The notes beneath the pieces were generated by a model that saw nothing but the letters and a program-made list of their open reading frames with translations, made no database searches and was not told the DNA's origin. The position numbers and the translations under genes were made by a program. A DNA stretch of 6,037 bases from Dehalococcoidia bacterium (GTDB lineage Bacteria > Chloroflexota > Dehalococcoidia > SZUA-161 > SpSt-899), in contig JALPXT010000077.1 of NCBI GenBank assembly GCA_023271485.1, positions 1 to 6,037 of the forward strand. The letters run 5' to 3'. Below, in pieces: positions 1-5,384 of the stretch (positions within the stretch are counted from its first letter, which is position 1; each line of letters begins with the position of its first letter).

Positions 1-1
1 T

Positions 2-844
2 GATCGACTGAGCCTGCCGGCGACCGGCCGTGACCTGGAAGAATGGCGCAACATGGTGGAACATATGAATAGGCCCAAGGACATTATTTCAATAGCCCTC
101 GTTGGCAAATACGTGCAGTTGAAGGATTCTTATCTCTCGGTGCGGGAAGCACTGCGTCACGCGGCTCTGGCACACGATCGTGACGTAGAGATCATCTGGG
201 TCGACTCCGAGCAGTTGGAGACGGACGGTGCGGAGGCCGTTCTTCGCATGGCGCAGGGAATCATTGTCCCCGGGGGGTTTGGCGGCCGTGGCATCGAGGG
301 GATGATAAAAGCCGCCCAGTACGCCAGGGTAAATGGGGTTCCCTATCTGGGGCTCTGCCTTGGCATGCATGTGATGGTCATCGAGTATGCCCGCCATGTG
401 CTGCAGTCTCATGAGCCCAATTCCCGGGAATTCTCTGCAGATACTCGGTATCCGGTGATCGACTTCCTCCCCGAGCAGCGCCAGGCCAGGGATATGGGGG
501 GAACTATGCGCCTGGGAATCTATCCCTGCACGATGGTGCCTCATACCAGGGCTGCTATCGCCTACAATGATTCCCCGGTATACGAACGCCATCGCCACCG
601 GCTTGAATTCAATAACGAGTTTCGTGATGTGCTGGAACGCGGCGGGCTGGTTCTGAGCGGCCTCTCTCCAGACGGCAACCTGGTGGAGATTTCTGAGGCG
701 TGTGATCATCCCTGGATGGTGGGAACGCAATTCCATCCGGAATTTGCCTCCCGGCCCAATCGCCCTCACCCACTGTTTGCCGACTTCATTAAATCGGCCA
801 AGAGCATATTGCGAGAGGGGGAGCAGCATCCCCTGCCGCTCTAA
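2..844 (+). CDS. pyrG: CTP synthase, C-terminal part (glutamine amidotransferase domain), 5' end outside window
   Basis: The frame is open from base 2, so the gene enters from the left. About 280 codons remain of a protein usually near 540 residues. What is visible is the linker after the synthetase domain (TGRDLEEW) and the whole class I glutaminase domain. CTP synthase makes CTP from UTP, ATP and glutamine in the cytosol, as the last step of pyrimidine nucleotide synthesis. Visible signatures are the oxyanion-region PGGFG, the nucleophile motif GLCLGMH with TGC at 356-358, GGTMRLG, ERHRHRLEFNN, the SPDGNLVE segment, and the triad His and Glu in QFHPEF (His codon 734-736) followed by SRPNRPHPLF. 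Odd points: the residue four after the nucleophile is His where the family has Gln, and RHRYEFNN reads RHRLEFNN. It ends TAA 57 nt before the transaldolase ATG. The identification is secure; the true start is not in the window. Confidence 0.97.
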   Translation, partial: DRLSLPATGRDLEEWRNMVEHMNRPKDIISIALVGKYVQLKDSYLSVREALRHAALAHDRDVEIIWVDSEQLETDGAEAVLRMAQGIIVPGGFGGRGIEGMIKAAQYARVNGVPYLGLCLGMHVMVIEYARHVLQSHEPNSREFSADTRYPVIDFLPEQRQARDMGGTMRLGIYPCTMVPHTRAAIAYNDSPVYERHRHRLEFNNEFRDVLERGGLVLSGLSPDGNLVEISEACDHPWMVGTQFHPEFASRPNRPHPLFADFIKSAKSILREGEQHPLPL

Positions 845-859
845 TCAAATTGTGAATGC

Positions 860-888
860 TGGACAAAAACAAGGATATGTGATATAGT
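860..888 (+). promoter_or_regulatory. Putative sigma70-type promoter of the transaldolase gene
   Basis: A -35 hexamer TGGACA (860-865, 5 of 6 to consensus) and a -10 hexamer TATAGT (883-888, 5 of 6) are separated by the ideal 17 nt. Transcription would start near 895-896, only about 6 nt before the ATG at 902. This gives a near-leaderless mRNA and makes the GTG at 887 an unlikely start, because it lies inside the -10 element. It suggests the gene can be transcribed separately from pyrG. This is read by eye and unverified. Confidence 0.6.
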
Positions 889-901
889 GAGATATAAATC
901 A

Positions 902-1561
902 ATGCGCATCTTTCTCGATACCGCCAATATCGATGAGATACGTCAGGCGGCTAAGCTGGGCGTAATCAGCGGGGTGACCACCAATCCTTCACTGATGGCT
1001 AAAGAGGGTCGTTGCGATCTGAAGGATGTGATCCAGGAGATAACATCGATTGTCGATGGCCCAATCTCGGCTGAGGTGCTGAGCTCGGATCCCGTGGATA
1101 TGATCGAGGAGGCGCAGCAGATTTCCTCCTGGTCTCCCAATGTGGTCGTCAAGATCCCCGTCTCGGCAGCCGGCCTGGAAGCGATCTCAGTGCTTTCTCG
1201 GAAAGAAATAAGCACTAACATGACCTTGTGTTTTTCCCTGAATCAGGCTATACTAGGTGCAGTTGCCGGAGCAACCTATGTCAGCCCCTTCGTAGGACGG
1301 CTGGATGATATCGGCCACGACGGAATGGCGCTCGTTGCCGAGATCGTTGAGGTTTTCGAGTATTACGGTTTCTCCAGTCAGGTTATTGCTGCCAGCATAC
1401 GTCATCCGTTGCATTGTGTTGAGGCGGCGAGGGCAGGCGCTCATATCGCCACCGTTCCCTATCGAGTCCTGATGCAGATGATAGAACATCCCCTCACCGA
1501 GCGAGGCATGTCCCTTTTTGCCGCGGACTGGCAGAGGATCGCTCGAGGATCCAGTCAATAG
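902..1561 (+). CDS. tal: Small (TalC/FSA-type) transaldolase
   Basis: A 219-residue TIM-barrel aldolase of the short transaldolase/fructose-6-phosphate aldolase family (usual length about 212-220). Transaldolase moves a dihydroxyacetone unit between sugar phosphates in the non-oxidative pentose phosphate pathway, in the cytosol. Visible motifs are FLDTAN with Asp6, GVTTNPSLMAKEG at 24-36, the Schiff-base lysine Lys84 in VVVKIPV, TNMTL at 105-109, YVSPFVGRLDDIGHDG at 126-141 and AASIRHPLH at 163-171. Two active-site positions decide the subtype. Glu58 and Phe130 align with Glu96 and Phe178 of E. coli TalB, whereas E. coli FSA has Gln59 and Tyr131. True transaldolase activity is therefore more likely than FSA activity. 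The start at ATG 902 matches the family N-terminus. A GTG at 887 would add five residues but overlaps the proposed promoter. The stop codon lies inside a heptanucleotide repeat. Confidence 0.93.
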   Translation: MRIFLDTANIDEIRQAAKLGVISGVTTNPSLMAKEGRCDLKDVIQEITSIVDGPISAEVLSSDPVDMIEEAQQISSWSPNVVVKIPVSAAGLEAISVLSRKEISTNMTLCFSLNQAILGAVAGATYVSPFVGRLDDIGHDGMALVAEIVEVFEYYGFSSQVIAASIRHPLHCVEAARAGAHIATVPYRVLMQMIEHPLTERGMSLFAADWQRIARGSSQ

Positions 1562-1581
1562 TCACTGGTCACTAGTCCCCT
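1554..1581 (+). repeat. Degenerate heptanucleotide tandem repeat across the transaldolase stop codon
   Basis: Four 7-bp units in register begin at 1554, 1561, 1568 and 1575. The two central ones are GTCACTG and GTCACTA; the outer ones are GTCAATA and GTCCCCT. The first unit carries the last codon and most of the TAG stop at 1559-1561. Further GACT-containing heptamers follow at 1593 (GACTATC), 1614 (GACTAGC), 1713 (GACTATC) and 1727 (GACTAAC), so much of this gap looks derived from such repeats. Confidence 0.6.
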
Positions 1582-1591
1582 GCCCACCTCC

Positions 1592-1719
1592 CGACTATCG
1601 AGTCGCAACCCTGGACTAGCGGTAAAGGGGCAAAGCCCCTTTAAAAACCCGGGACGTAACTGCTGTAGGGGGTTTCAGGGGGATTCTCCCCCTGATGATC
1701 CTGTCGGCTAACGACTATC
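1592..1719. repeat. Compact double-hairpin repeat element flanked by an 8-bp direct repeat
   Basis: Two perfect hairpins of the same build (9-bp stem, 3-nt loop) lie 31 bp apart. The first spans 1623-1643, with arms TAAAGGGGC and GCCCCTTTA and loop AAA. The second spans 1675-1695, with arms TCAGGGGGA and TCCCCCTGA and loop TTC. Between them AAACCC (1645-1650) can pair with GGGTTT (1670-1675). A smaller hairpin CGACT/AGTCG sits at 1592-1605. The octamer CGACTATC occurs at 1592-1599 and again at 1712-1719, bracketing the element like a target-site duplication. Neither large hairpin has a T-run on either strand, so they do not look like intrinsic terminators. A dispersed REP- or MITE-like element is the best reading. 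The gap 1562-1743 has no gene that I can support. Confidence 0.55.
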
Positions 1720-1733
1720 AAATCTTGACTAAC

Positions 1734-1737
1734 GAGG
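1734..1737 (+). promoter_or_regulatory. Ribosome binding site of rho
   Basis: GAGG lies 6 nt before the ATG at 1744. This is good Shine-Dalgarno spacing and supports that start. No convincing promoter was found just upstream, so rho may be read from further up. Confidence 0.6.
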
Positions 1738-1743
1738 TTCGCC

Positions 1744-3006
1744 ATGAATTATGCTGAGCTACAAAGCAAAACCCGCGAAGAGCTGTTGGCCCTGGCCAGG
1801 GAATCACGTATCTCCGGCTGTACCGGGTTGAAGAAGGATGAGATGGTGCTCCGTCTGCTTCAAGGCTATACCGAACAGCAGGGGCATACTTTCCGCGGAG
1901 GTACCCTTGAGATCACATCAGACGGCCATGGATTTCTGCGTCAGAACGGCCTGTGCGCCCGGGGAGAGGATATCTACATATCCCAGTCGCAGATCCGCCG
2001 CTTCCTTCTTCGTAATGGCGACCTGGTGACCGGTCAGGTCAGGCCACCTAAAAACGGCGAGAGATACTCCGGCCTTCTTCGGGTGGAAGCGGTAAATGGA
2101 CTCGATCCCGAAGCAGCCAAGTCCCGCCCTCATTTTGACTACTTGACGCCTGTCTTCCCCCAGGAGCTCATCAATCTGGAGACCGACCCCAAGAATCTCT
2201 CCACCAGACTGATTAACCTGATTTCTCCCATCGGAAGGGGGCAGAGGGGGCTGATCGTGTCTCCGCCAAAGGCAGGGAAGACGTTCCTTCTGAAGCACAT
2301 CGCTAATGGCGCTCTGGCTAACTATAACGATATTTACGTTATGGTCTGCCTCATCGGGGAACGGCCCGAGGAGGTCACTGATTGGAGGAAGTCGATCAAT
2401 GCCGAAGTGGTAAGTTCCACCTTTGACGAGCCGGTGGAGGAACACACCCGAGTCGCCGAGGTAGCCATGGAAAGGGCTAAGCGACTGGTGGAATTGGGAC
2501 AAGATGTGCTGATCCTTCTCGATTCGCTCACCCGGCTCACCCGGGCTTACAACCTGGAGATGCCCTCGAGTGGACGTACCCTCTCTGGCGGAGTTGACAC
2601 TGCCGCCCTATATCCACCTAAGAGATTCTTCGGAGCAGCCCGCAATACCGAGGAAAAAGGGAGTCTCACCATTATCGCCACTTGCCTCATCGACACCGGC
2701 AGTCGCATGGATGAGGTGATCTACGAGGAATTCAAAGGTACCGGCAATATGGAGCTCCACCTGGATCGGAAGCTTGCCGAGCGACGGACATTCCCGGCCA
2801 TCGATATCCAGCGCAGCGGCACGAGGCACGAGGAGCTCTTGTTGGATGAAAACACCTTGAAACAGGTGTGGCTGCTGCGGCGCATGATGGCAATGGTCTC
2901 CTCCAGCAGCGCTGACTCCACCGAGGCCACCGAGCGCATCCTGGACCGATTGGCCAGAAGCAAGTCCAATGCCGAGTTCCTGGCCTCCCTTTCCAAGGGG
3001 ATGTGA
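1744..3006 (+). CDS. rho: Transcription termination factor Rho
   Basis: A full-length 420-residue hexameric RNA helicase (E. coli Rho is 419). It binds C-rich nascent RNA and uses ATP to pull RNA polymerase off the template. Domain order: an N-terminal helical SAP-like segment (about 1-45, LKKDEMVLRLLQ); a cold-shock-like RNA-binding domain (about 50-120, with GHGFLR, DIYIS.SQIRRF and GDLVTGQVR.PK..ERY); then the RecA-type ATPase domain. Walker A is SPPKAGKT at 173-180 and Walker B is VLILLD at 255-260, followed by SLTRLTRAYN. The secondary RNA-binding and subunit-contact stretch GGVDTAALYPPKRFFGAARNTEEKGS lies at 282-307, and DEVIYEEFKGTGNMEL at 323-338. All these motifs are intact and there is no inserted domain. 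The start has a good GAGG site. The gene is convergent with nadE, 25 bp away, and rpmE does not follow. Rho genes are often self-regulated through their leader, and the C-rich stretch at 1576-1599 could serve that purpose (inference). Confidence 0.98.
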   Translation: MNYAELQSKTREELLALARESRISGCTGLKKDEMVLRLLQGYTEQQGHTFRGGTLEITSDGHGFLRQNGLCARGEDIYISQSQIRRFLLRNGDLVTGQVRPPKNGERYSGLLRVEAVNGLDPEAAKSRPHFDYLTPVFPQELINLETDPKNLSTRLINLISPIGRGQRGLIVSPPKAGKTFLLKHIANGALANYNDIYVMVCLIGERPEEVTDWRKSINAEVVSSTFDEPVEEHTRVAEVAMERAKRLVELGQDVLILLDSLTRLTRAYNLEMPSSGRTLSGGVDTAALYPPKRFFGAARNTEEKGSLTIIATCLIDTGSRMDEVIYEEFKGTGNMELHLDRKLAERRTFPAIDIQRSGTRHEELLLDENTLKQVWLLRRMMAMVSSSSADSTEATERILDRLARSKSNAEFLASLSKGM

Positions 3007-3031
3007 TGCTGGTTCAGAGCCCAGATGCTCC

Positions 3032-4708
3032 TTACGAACTCCGGTAGCGATTGGTGATGGGGAGCCTTCGATCCTTTCCGAATGCCCGCGGGGTGATTTT
3101 AATGCCTGGTGGCGACTGACGGCGTTTGAACTCGCTCCCATCAACCAGTGAGATAACCCGCTGCACCAACTTGCGGTCGAATCCCAGAGCTACGATTTGG
3201 TCGAGACTCTTATCCTCTTCGACATAGGCTTCAAGAACTGGATCCAATACCTCGTACGGAGGCAGGCTGTCAACATCCCTCTGCCCGGGCCGCAGCTCCG
3301 CTGAGGGTTCCTTCTCGATAACACGCCGGGGGATGATCTCCCTGGCTGCACTGGAGTTCTTGTGCCCTGCAAGTTGATACACCAATGTCTTGGGCACGTC
3401 TTTGATCACCGCAAATCCCCCCGCCATGTCTCCGTAGAGGGTGCAATAGCCACAGGCGATCTCGCTCTTGTTGCCCGTGGTGAGCACCAGCCAGCCAAAC
3501 TTGTTAGAGAGGGCCATCAGAATATTGCCTCTTATCCGCGCCTGGAGATTCTCCTCGGCTATATCCTCCTGGGTGCCGGCGAAAGATCCGGCCAGCATGC
3601 TGAGATAGCCATCCATAGCCTGCTCGATGGGGATAACTCTCATCTCAATCCCCAGATTCTCCGATAGCAACCGAGCATCAGTCCGGCTCCCTTCGGAGGA
3701 GTATCGTGAGGGCATGGAGACGCCGATGACATTCTCCGGACCAAGCGCGTCCACGGCGATGGCGGCAACCAGGCTGGAGTCCACCCCGCCGGAGAGGCCG
3801 ACCAGCACCCTATAGAACCCATTCTTGTGAATGTAATCACGTGTCCCCAGGACGAGGGCGGCGTAGATTTCCCCCACCCGATCGTGGATCTCTGCCGAGC
3901 GCGCCGGAAAGAGTCGAGAGTCGGGGAGGGGGACTCCAGACTCCAGACTCCAGACTCTTGTATGGACTTCCTGTGAGGCGATGTCCAGGTCTGCAACGAG
4001 AAGGTCCTCCTCGAACTGCTTAGCGCGGGCGATGGCTTCACCTCTCTCATCCAATAACATGCTGCCACCGTCGAAGACCAGCTCGTCCTGACCCCCCACC
4101 AGGTTGACGTAAGCCAGGATTACCGTGTCTTCGGAGGCCCTGCCGGCGAGCATTCGCTCTCTTAAATCTCTCTTCCCGGCATGATAGGGCGAGGCGCTGA
4201 TGTTCACTATCACCTCGGCCCCGGCAGAGGCCTGACGTGATGCCGGCCCGGTTGGATACCAGATGTCCTGGCAGATGCTAACCCCGATGCTCACCCCGTT
4301 TATCACAAAGATGGGAGCCTTGGTGCCGGGCTGGAAGTATCTGTTTTCATCGAACACGCCATAGTTGGGAAGGCATGTCTTATGATAGATGCCGCAGAGC
4401 TCCCCATCGTAGGCTACTGCGGCAGCATTGTAGAGGCCGTCCCTGGAATCGACGAAACCCACCACCAGCGCGATGGCCGCGGAATGCCTCACGATCACAT
4501 CGAGCTTCTCCAGGTTACCGGTGATAAACTCCGGCTTCAGCAGCAGATCCTCGGGGGGATATCCGGTAATAACCATCTCCGGGAAGCAGAGGAGGTCAAC
4601 CTGCATTGCCCTTGCTCTCTCGATGTAGTGCAGGATCCTGGCCGTATTACCTTCGAGATCACCTACGGTGCAGTTGACCTGAGCCAGGCCTATTCTAAAG
4701 CTGCTCAT
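3032..4708 (-). CDS. nadE: Glutamine-dependent NAD+ synthetase
   Basis: A 558-residue two-domain enzyme that converts nicotinic acid adenine dinucleotide to NAD+ with ATP and ammonia from glutamine, the final step of NAD synthesis in the cytosol. The N-terminal nitrilase-type amidase (about 1-245) has the catalytic triad Glu44 (FPEMVITGYPPEDLL), Lys110 (YHKTCLPNYGVFDE) and Cys146 (GVSICQDIW). The C-terminal adenylating synthetase has the PP-loop SGGVDSS at 306-312, TTGNKSEIACGYCTLYGDMAGG at 410-431, DVPKTLVYQLA at 437-447, and the family C-terminus (KRRQSPPGIKITPRAFGKDRR). The length fits the shorter bacterial class and not the near-680-residue mycobacterial type. Residues about 250-266, in the linker between the domains, are encoded by a heptanucleotide repeat, which is unusual. 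The start ATG overlaps the stop of the upstream minus-strand gene by ATGA, suggesting translational coupling. Confidence 0.97.
   Translation of the reverse strand: MSSFRIGLAQVNCTVGDLEGNTARILHYIERARAMQVDLLCFPEMVITGYPPEDLLLKPEFITGNLEKLDVIVRHSAAIALVVGFVDSRDGLYNAAAVAYDGELCGIYHKTCLPNYGVFDENRYFQPGTKAPIFVINGVSIGVSICQDIWYPTGPASRQASAGAEVIVNISASPYHAGKRDLRERMLAGRASEDTVILAYVNLVGGQDELVFDGGSMLLDERGEAIARAKQFEEDLLVADLDIASQEVHTRVWSLESGVPLPDSRLFPARSAEIHDRVGEIYAALVLGTRDYIHKNGFYRVLVGLSGGVDSSLVAAIAVDALGPENVIGVSMPSRYSSEGSRTDARLLSENLGIEMRVIPIEQAMDGYLSMLAGSFAGTQEDIAEENLQARIRGNILMALSNKFGWLVLTTGNKSEIACGYCTLYGDMAGGFAVIKDVPKTLVYQLAGHKNSSAAREIIPRRVIEKEPSAELRPGQRDVDSLPPYEVLDPVLEAYVEEDKSLDQIVALGFDRKLVQRVISLVDGSEFKRRQSPPGIKITPRAFGKDRRLPITNRYRSS
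3911..3959. repeat. Heptanucleotide tandem repeat inside nadE
   Basis: Seven 7-bp units in one register. Three are perfect tandem GACTCCA copies (3932-3952), followed by a degenerate GACTCTT (3953-3959). They are preceded by GAGTCGA (3911-3917), GAGTCGG (3918-3924) and a G-rich degenerate unit (3925-3931). On the coding (minus) strand they encode the linker around VWSLESGV. Loss or gain of one unit would shift the nadE frame. Confidence 0.75.
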
Positions 4709-5289
4709 GGGGAACTTCGCTCCAGGGCATCAGCCAACGAGGTCTTCAGCTTGCCCAGACGATCACCAAATCGAGATTGGAGTTCAGTCACCATTCTCTT
4801 CCACTCCTCGCCTGTTCCGGCGTTGATCTCACCAACTGCGCTGCCCGAGATTCTCAGCCGGTGCAGTGATTCCCTTACGGATTTCTCAATAGTGGCTCTG
4901 TTCTCTTGGTGACATCGTTGCTTTGCCTGGTGGTATTCCTGAAGAACCCCTTCTATTTCCTGACAGATACTCTCGATGCGCTCGCCGCTCTTGAGATTGA
5001 GGATGCCCCGGATCGCTCTTTCCGATAGGTCGGTGTCTTCCAATCCCATACTTTGCAGCAATACCGACAGCGCACTTCTGGCTACAACCGACTTCTCCTT
5101 CCCATCGTACTTGCTCATACCCTCAGCCAAAACACCACTGAATCCGTGTTCCAGGCACCTCTTCGCCAGACCCTCCCCGATGAGGATATGTTCCTCCTCT
5201 TTCCTCTTCCGCATTTCCTCTGGCGACAGTGTGCCCAGTTGTTCGGCTCTCTCGAGTGCTCTTTCCAGGGCGCTCTTCATCTCTCCCAT
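4705..5289 (-). CDS. Unrecognised helical cytosolic protein, first gene of the nadE operon
   Basis: A 194-residue protein whose family I do not recognise. It is charged and apparently almost wholly helical, with heptad-like stretches at the N-terminus (about 1-35, KSALERALERAEQLG and EEMRKRKEEEH), in the middle (about 100-145, EIEGVLQEYHQAKQR) and at the C-terminus (about 160-190). There is no signal peptide, no membrane segment and no cysteine metal motif (Cys45, Cys109 and Cys126 are scattered). ATG 5287-5289 was chosen because GGAG (plus-strand 5298-5301) lies 8 nt upstream; a second ATG three codons in lacks spacing for a site. It overlaps nadE by 4 nt (ATGA), which is good evidence that it is a real, translated gene. 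Coupling to nadE hints at a role linked to NAD metabolism, but that is association only. It could equally be a structural or scaffolding coiled-coil protein. Confidence 0.85.
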   Translation of the reverse strand: MGEMKSALERALERAEQLGTLSPEEMRKRKEEEHILIGEGLAKRCLEHGFSGVLAEGMSKYDGKEKSVVARSALSVLLQSMGLEDTDLSERAIRGILNLKSGERIESICQEIEGVLQEYHQAKQRCHQENRATIEKSVRESLHRLRISGSAVGEINAGTGEEWKRMVTELQSRFGDRLGKLKTSLADALERSSP

Positions 5290-5323
5290 CTTGATAACTC
5301 CATGTCCGCAGTCTATCGTTCCT

Positions 5324-5342
5324 TCCCTACTTGAAGAAGGGA
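5324..5342. promoter_or_regulatory. Imperfect 19-bp palindrome, possible operator
   Basis: TCCCTACTTGAAGAAGGGA has dyad symmetry at 8 of 9 pairs around a central G. It covers the -35 of the rightward promoter (5331-5336) and the first transcribed bases of the leftward one, so a bound dimer could affect both. As RNA it would form only a weak 5-bp hairpin, so DNA binding is the likelier role. No regulator gene is visible nearby. Confidence 0.35.
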
Positions 5343-5358
5343 CTACTAATAGTATAAA
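5331..5358 (+). promoter_or_regulatory. Putative rightward promoter for the alpha/beta hydrolase
   Basis: The -35 TTGAAG (5331-5336, 4 of 6) and -10 TATAAA (5353-5358, 5 of 6) are 16 nt apart. The predicted start is near 5365, about 20 nt before the hydrolase ATG at 5385. The -10 overlaps the leftward -10 on the other strand. Confidence 0.5.
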
Positions 5359-5379
5359 CTAGGAACTGAGGTTATTCAA
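5351..5379 (-). promoter_or_regulatory. Putative leftward promoter for the unrecognised gene and nadE
   Basis: Read on the minus strand, the -35 TTGAAT (plus 5374-5379, 4 of 6) and -10 TATACT (plus 5351-5356, 5 of 6) are 17 nt apart. Transcription would start near 5344, leaving a leader of about 55 nt before the ATG at 5289. Four bases of its -10 are shared with the rightward promoter. Confidence 0.55.
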
Positions 5380-5384
5380 CTTCA

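Noticed and set aside
89..829. Long open frame antisense to pyrG (246 codons)
   Set aside because: It lies entirely opposite a certain gene, resembles no family I know, and is best explained by codon composition of pyrG.
821..841. Hairpin GAGCAGC/GCCGCTC at the pyrG end as a terminator
   Set aside because: It has a mismatch, lies within the coding region and lacks a T-run.
887..901. GTG at 887 as the transaldolase start
   Set aside because: It adds five residues outside the family N-terminus and overlaps the proposed -10 element, although AAGGA upstream keeps it possible.
1623..1695. The two hairpins as intrinsic terminators of the transaldolase gene
   Set aside because: Stems are strong, but neither is followed by a T-run on either strand.
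1725..1755. TTGACT with downstream TATGCT as a rho promoter
   Set aside because: The spacing is 19 nt and transcription would start inside rho, after its ATG.
1918..2502. 194-codon open frame antisense to rho
   Set aside because: Shadow of rho; no recognisable domain and no fitting start context.
3007..3031. Bidirectional terminator between the convergent rho and nadE genes
   Set aside because: Only a 4-bp GAGC/GCTC stem is present, with no T-run; too weak to call.
4382..4912. 176-codon plus-strand open frame over the 5' ends of nadE and the upstream gene
   Set aside because: Overlaps two better supported minus-strand genes and has no recognisable motif.
5053..5362. Plus-strand open frames opposite the unrecognised helical gene
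   Set aside because: The minus-strand frame has a good ribosome binding site, a promoter and an ATGA junction with nadE; the plus-strand frames have none of these.
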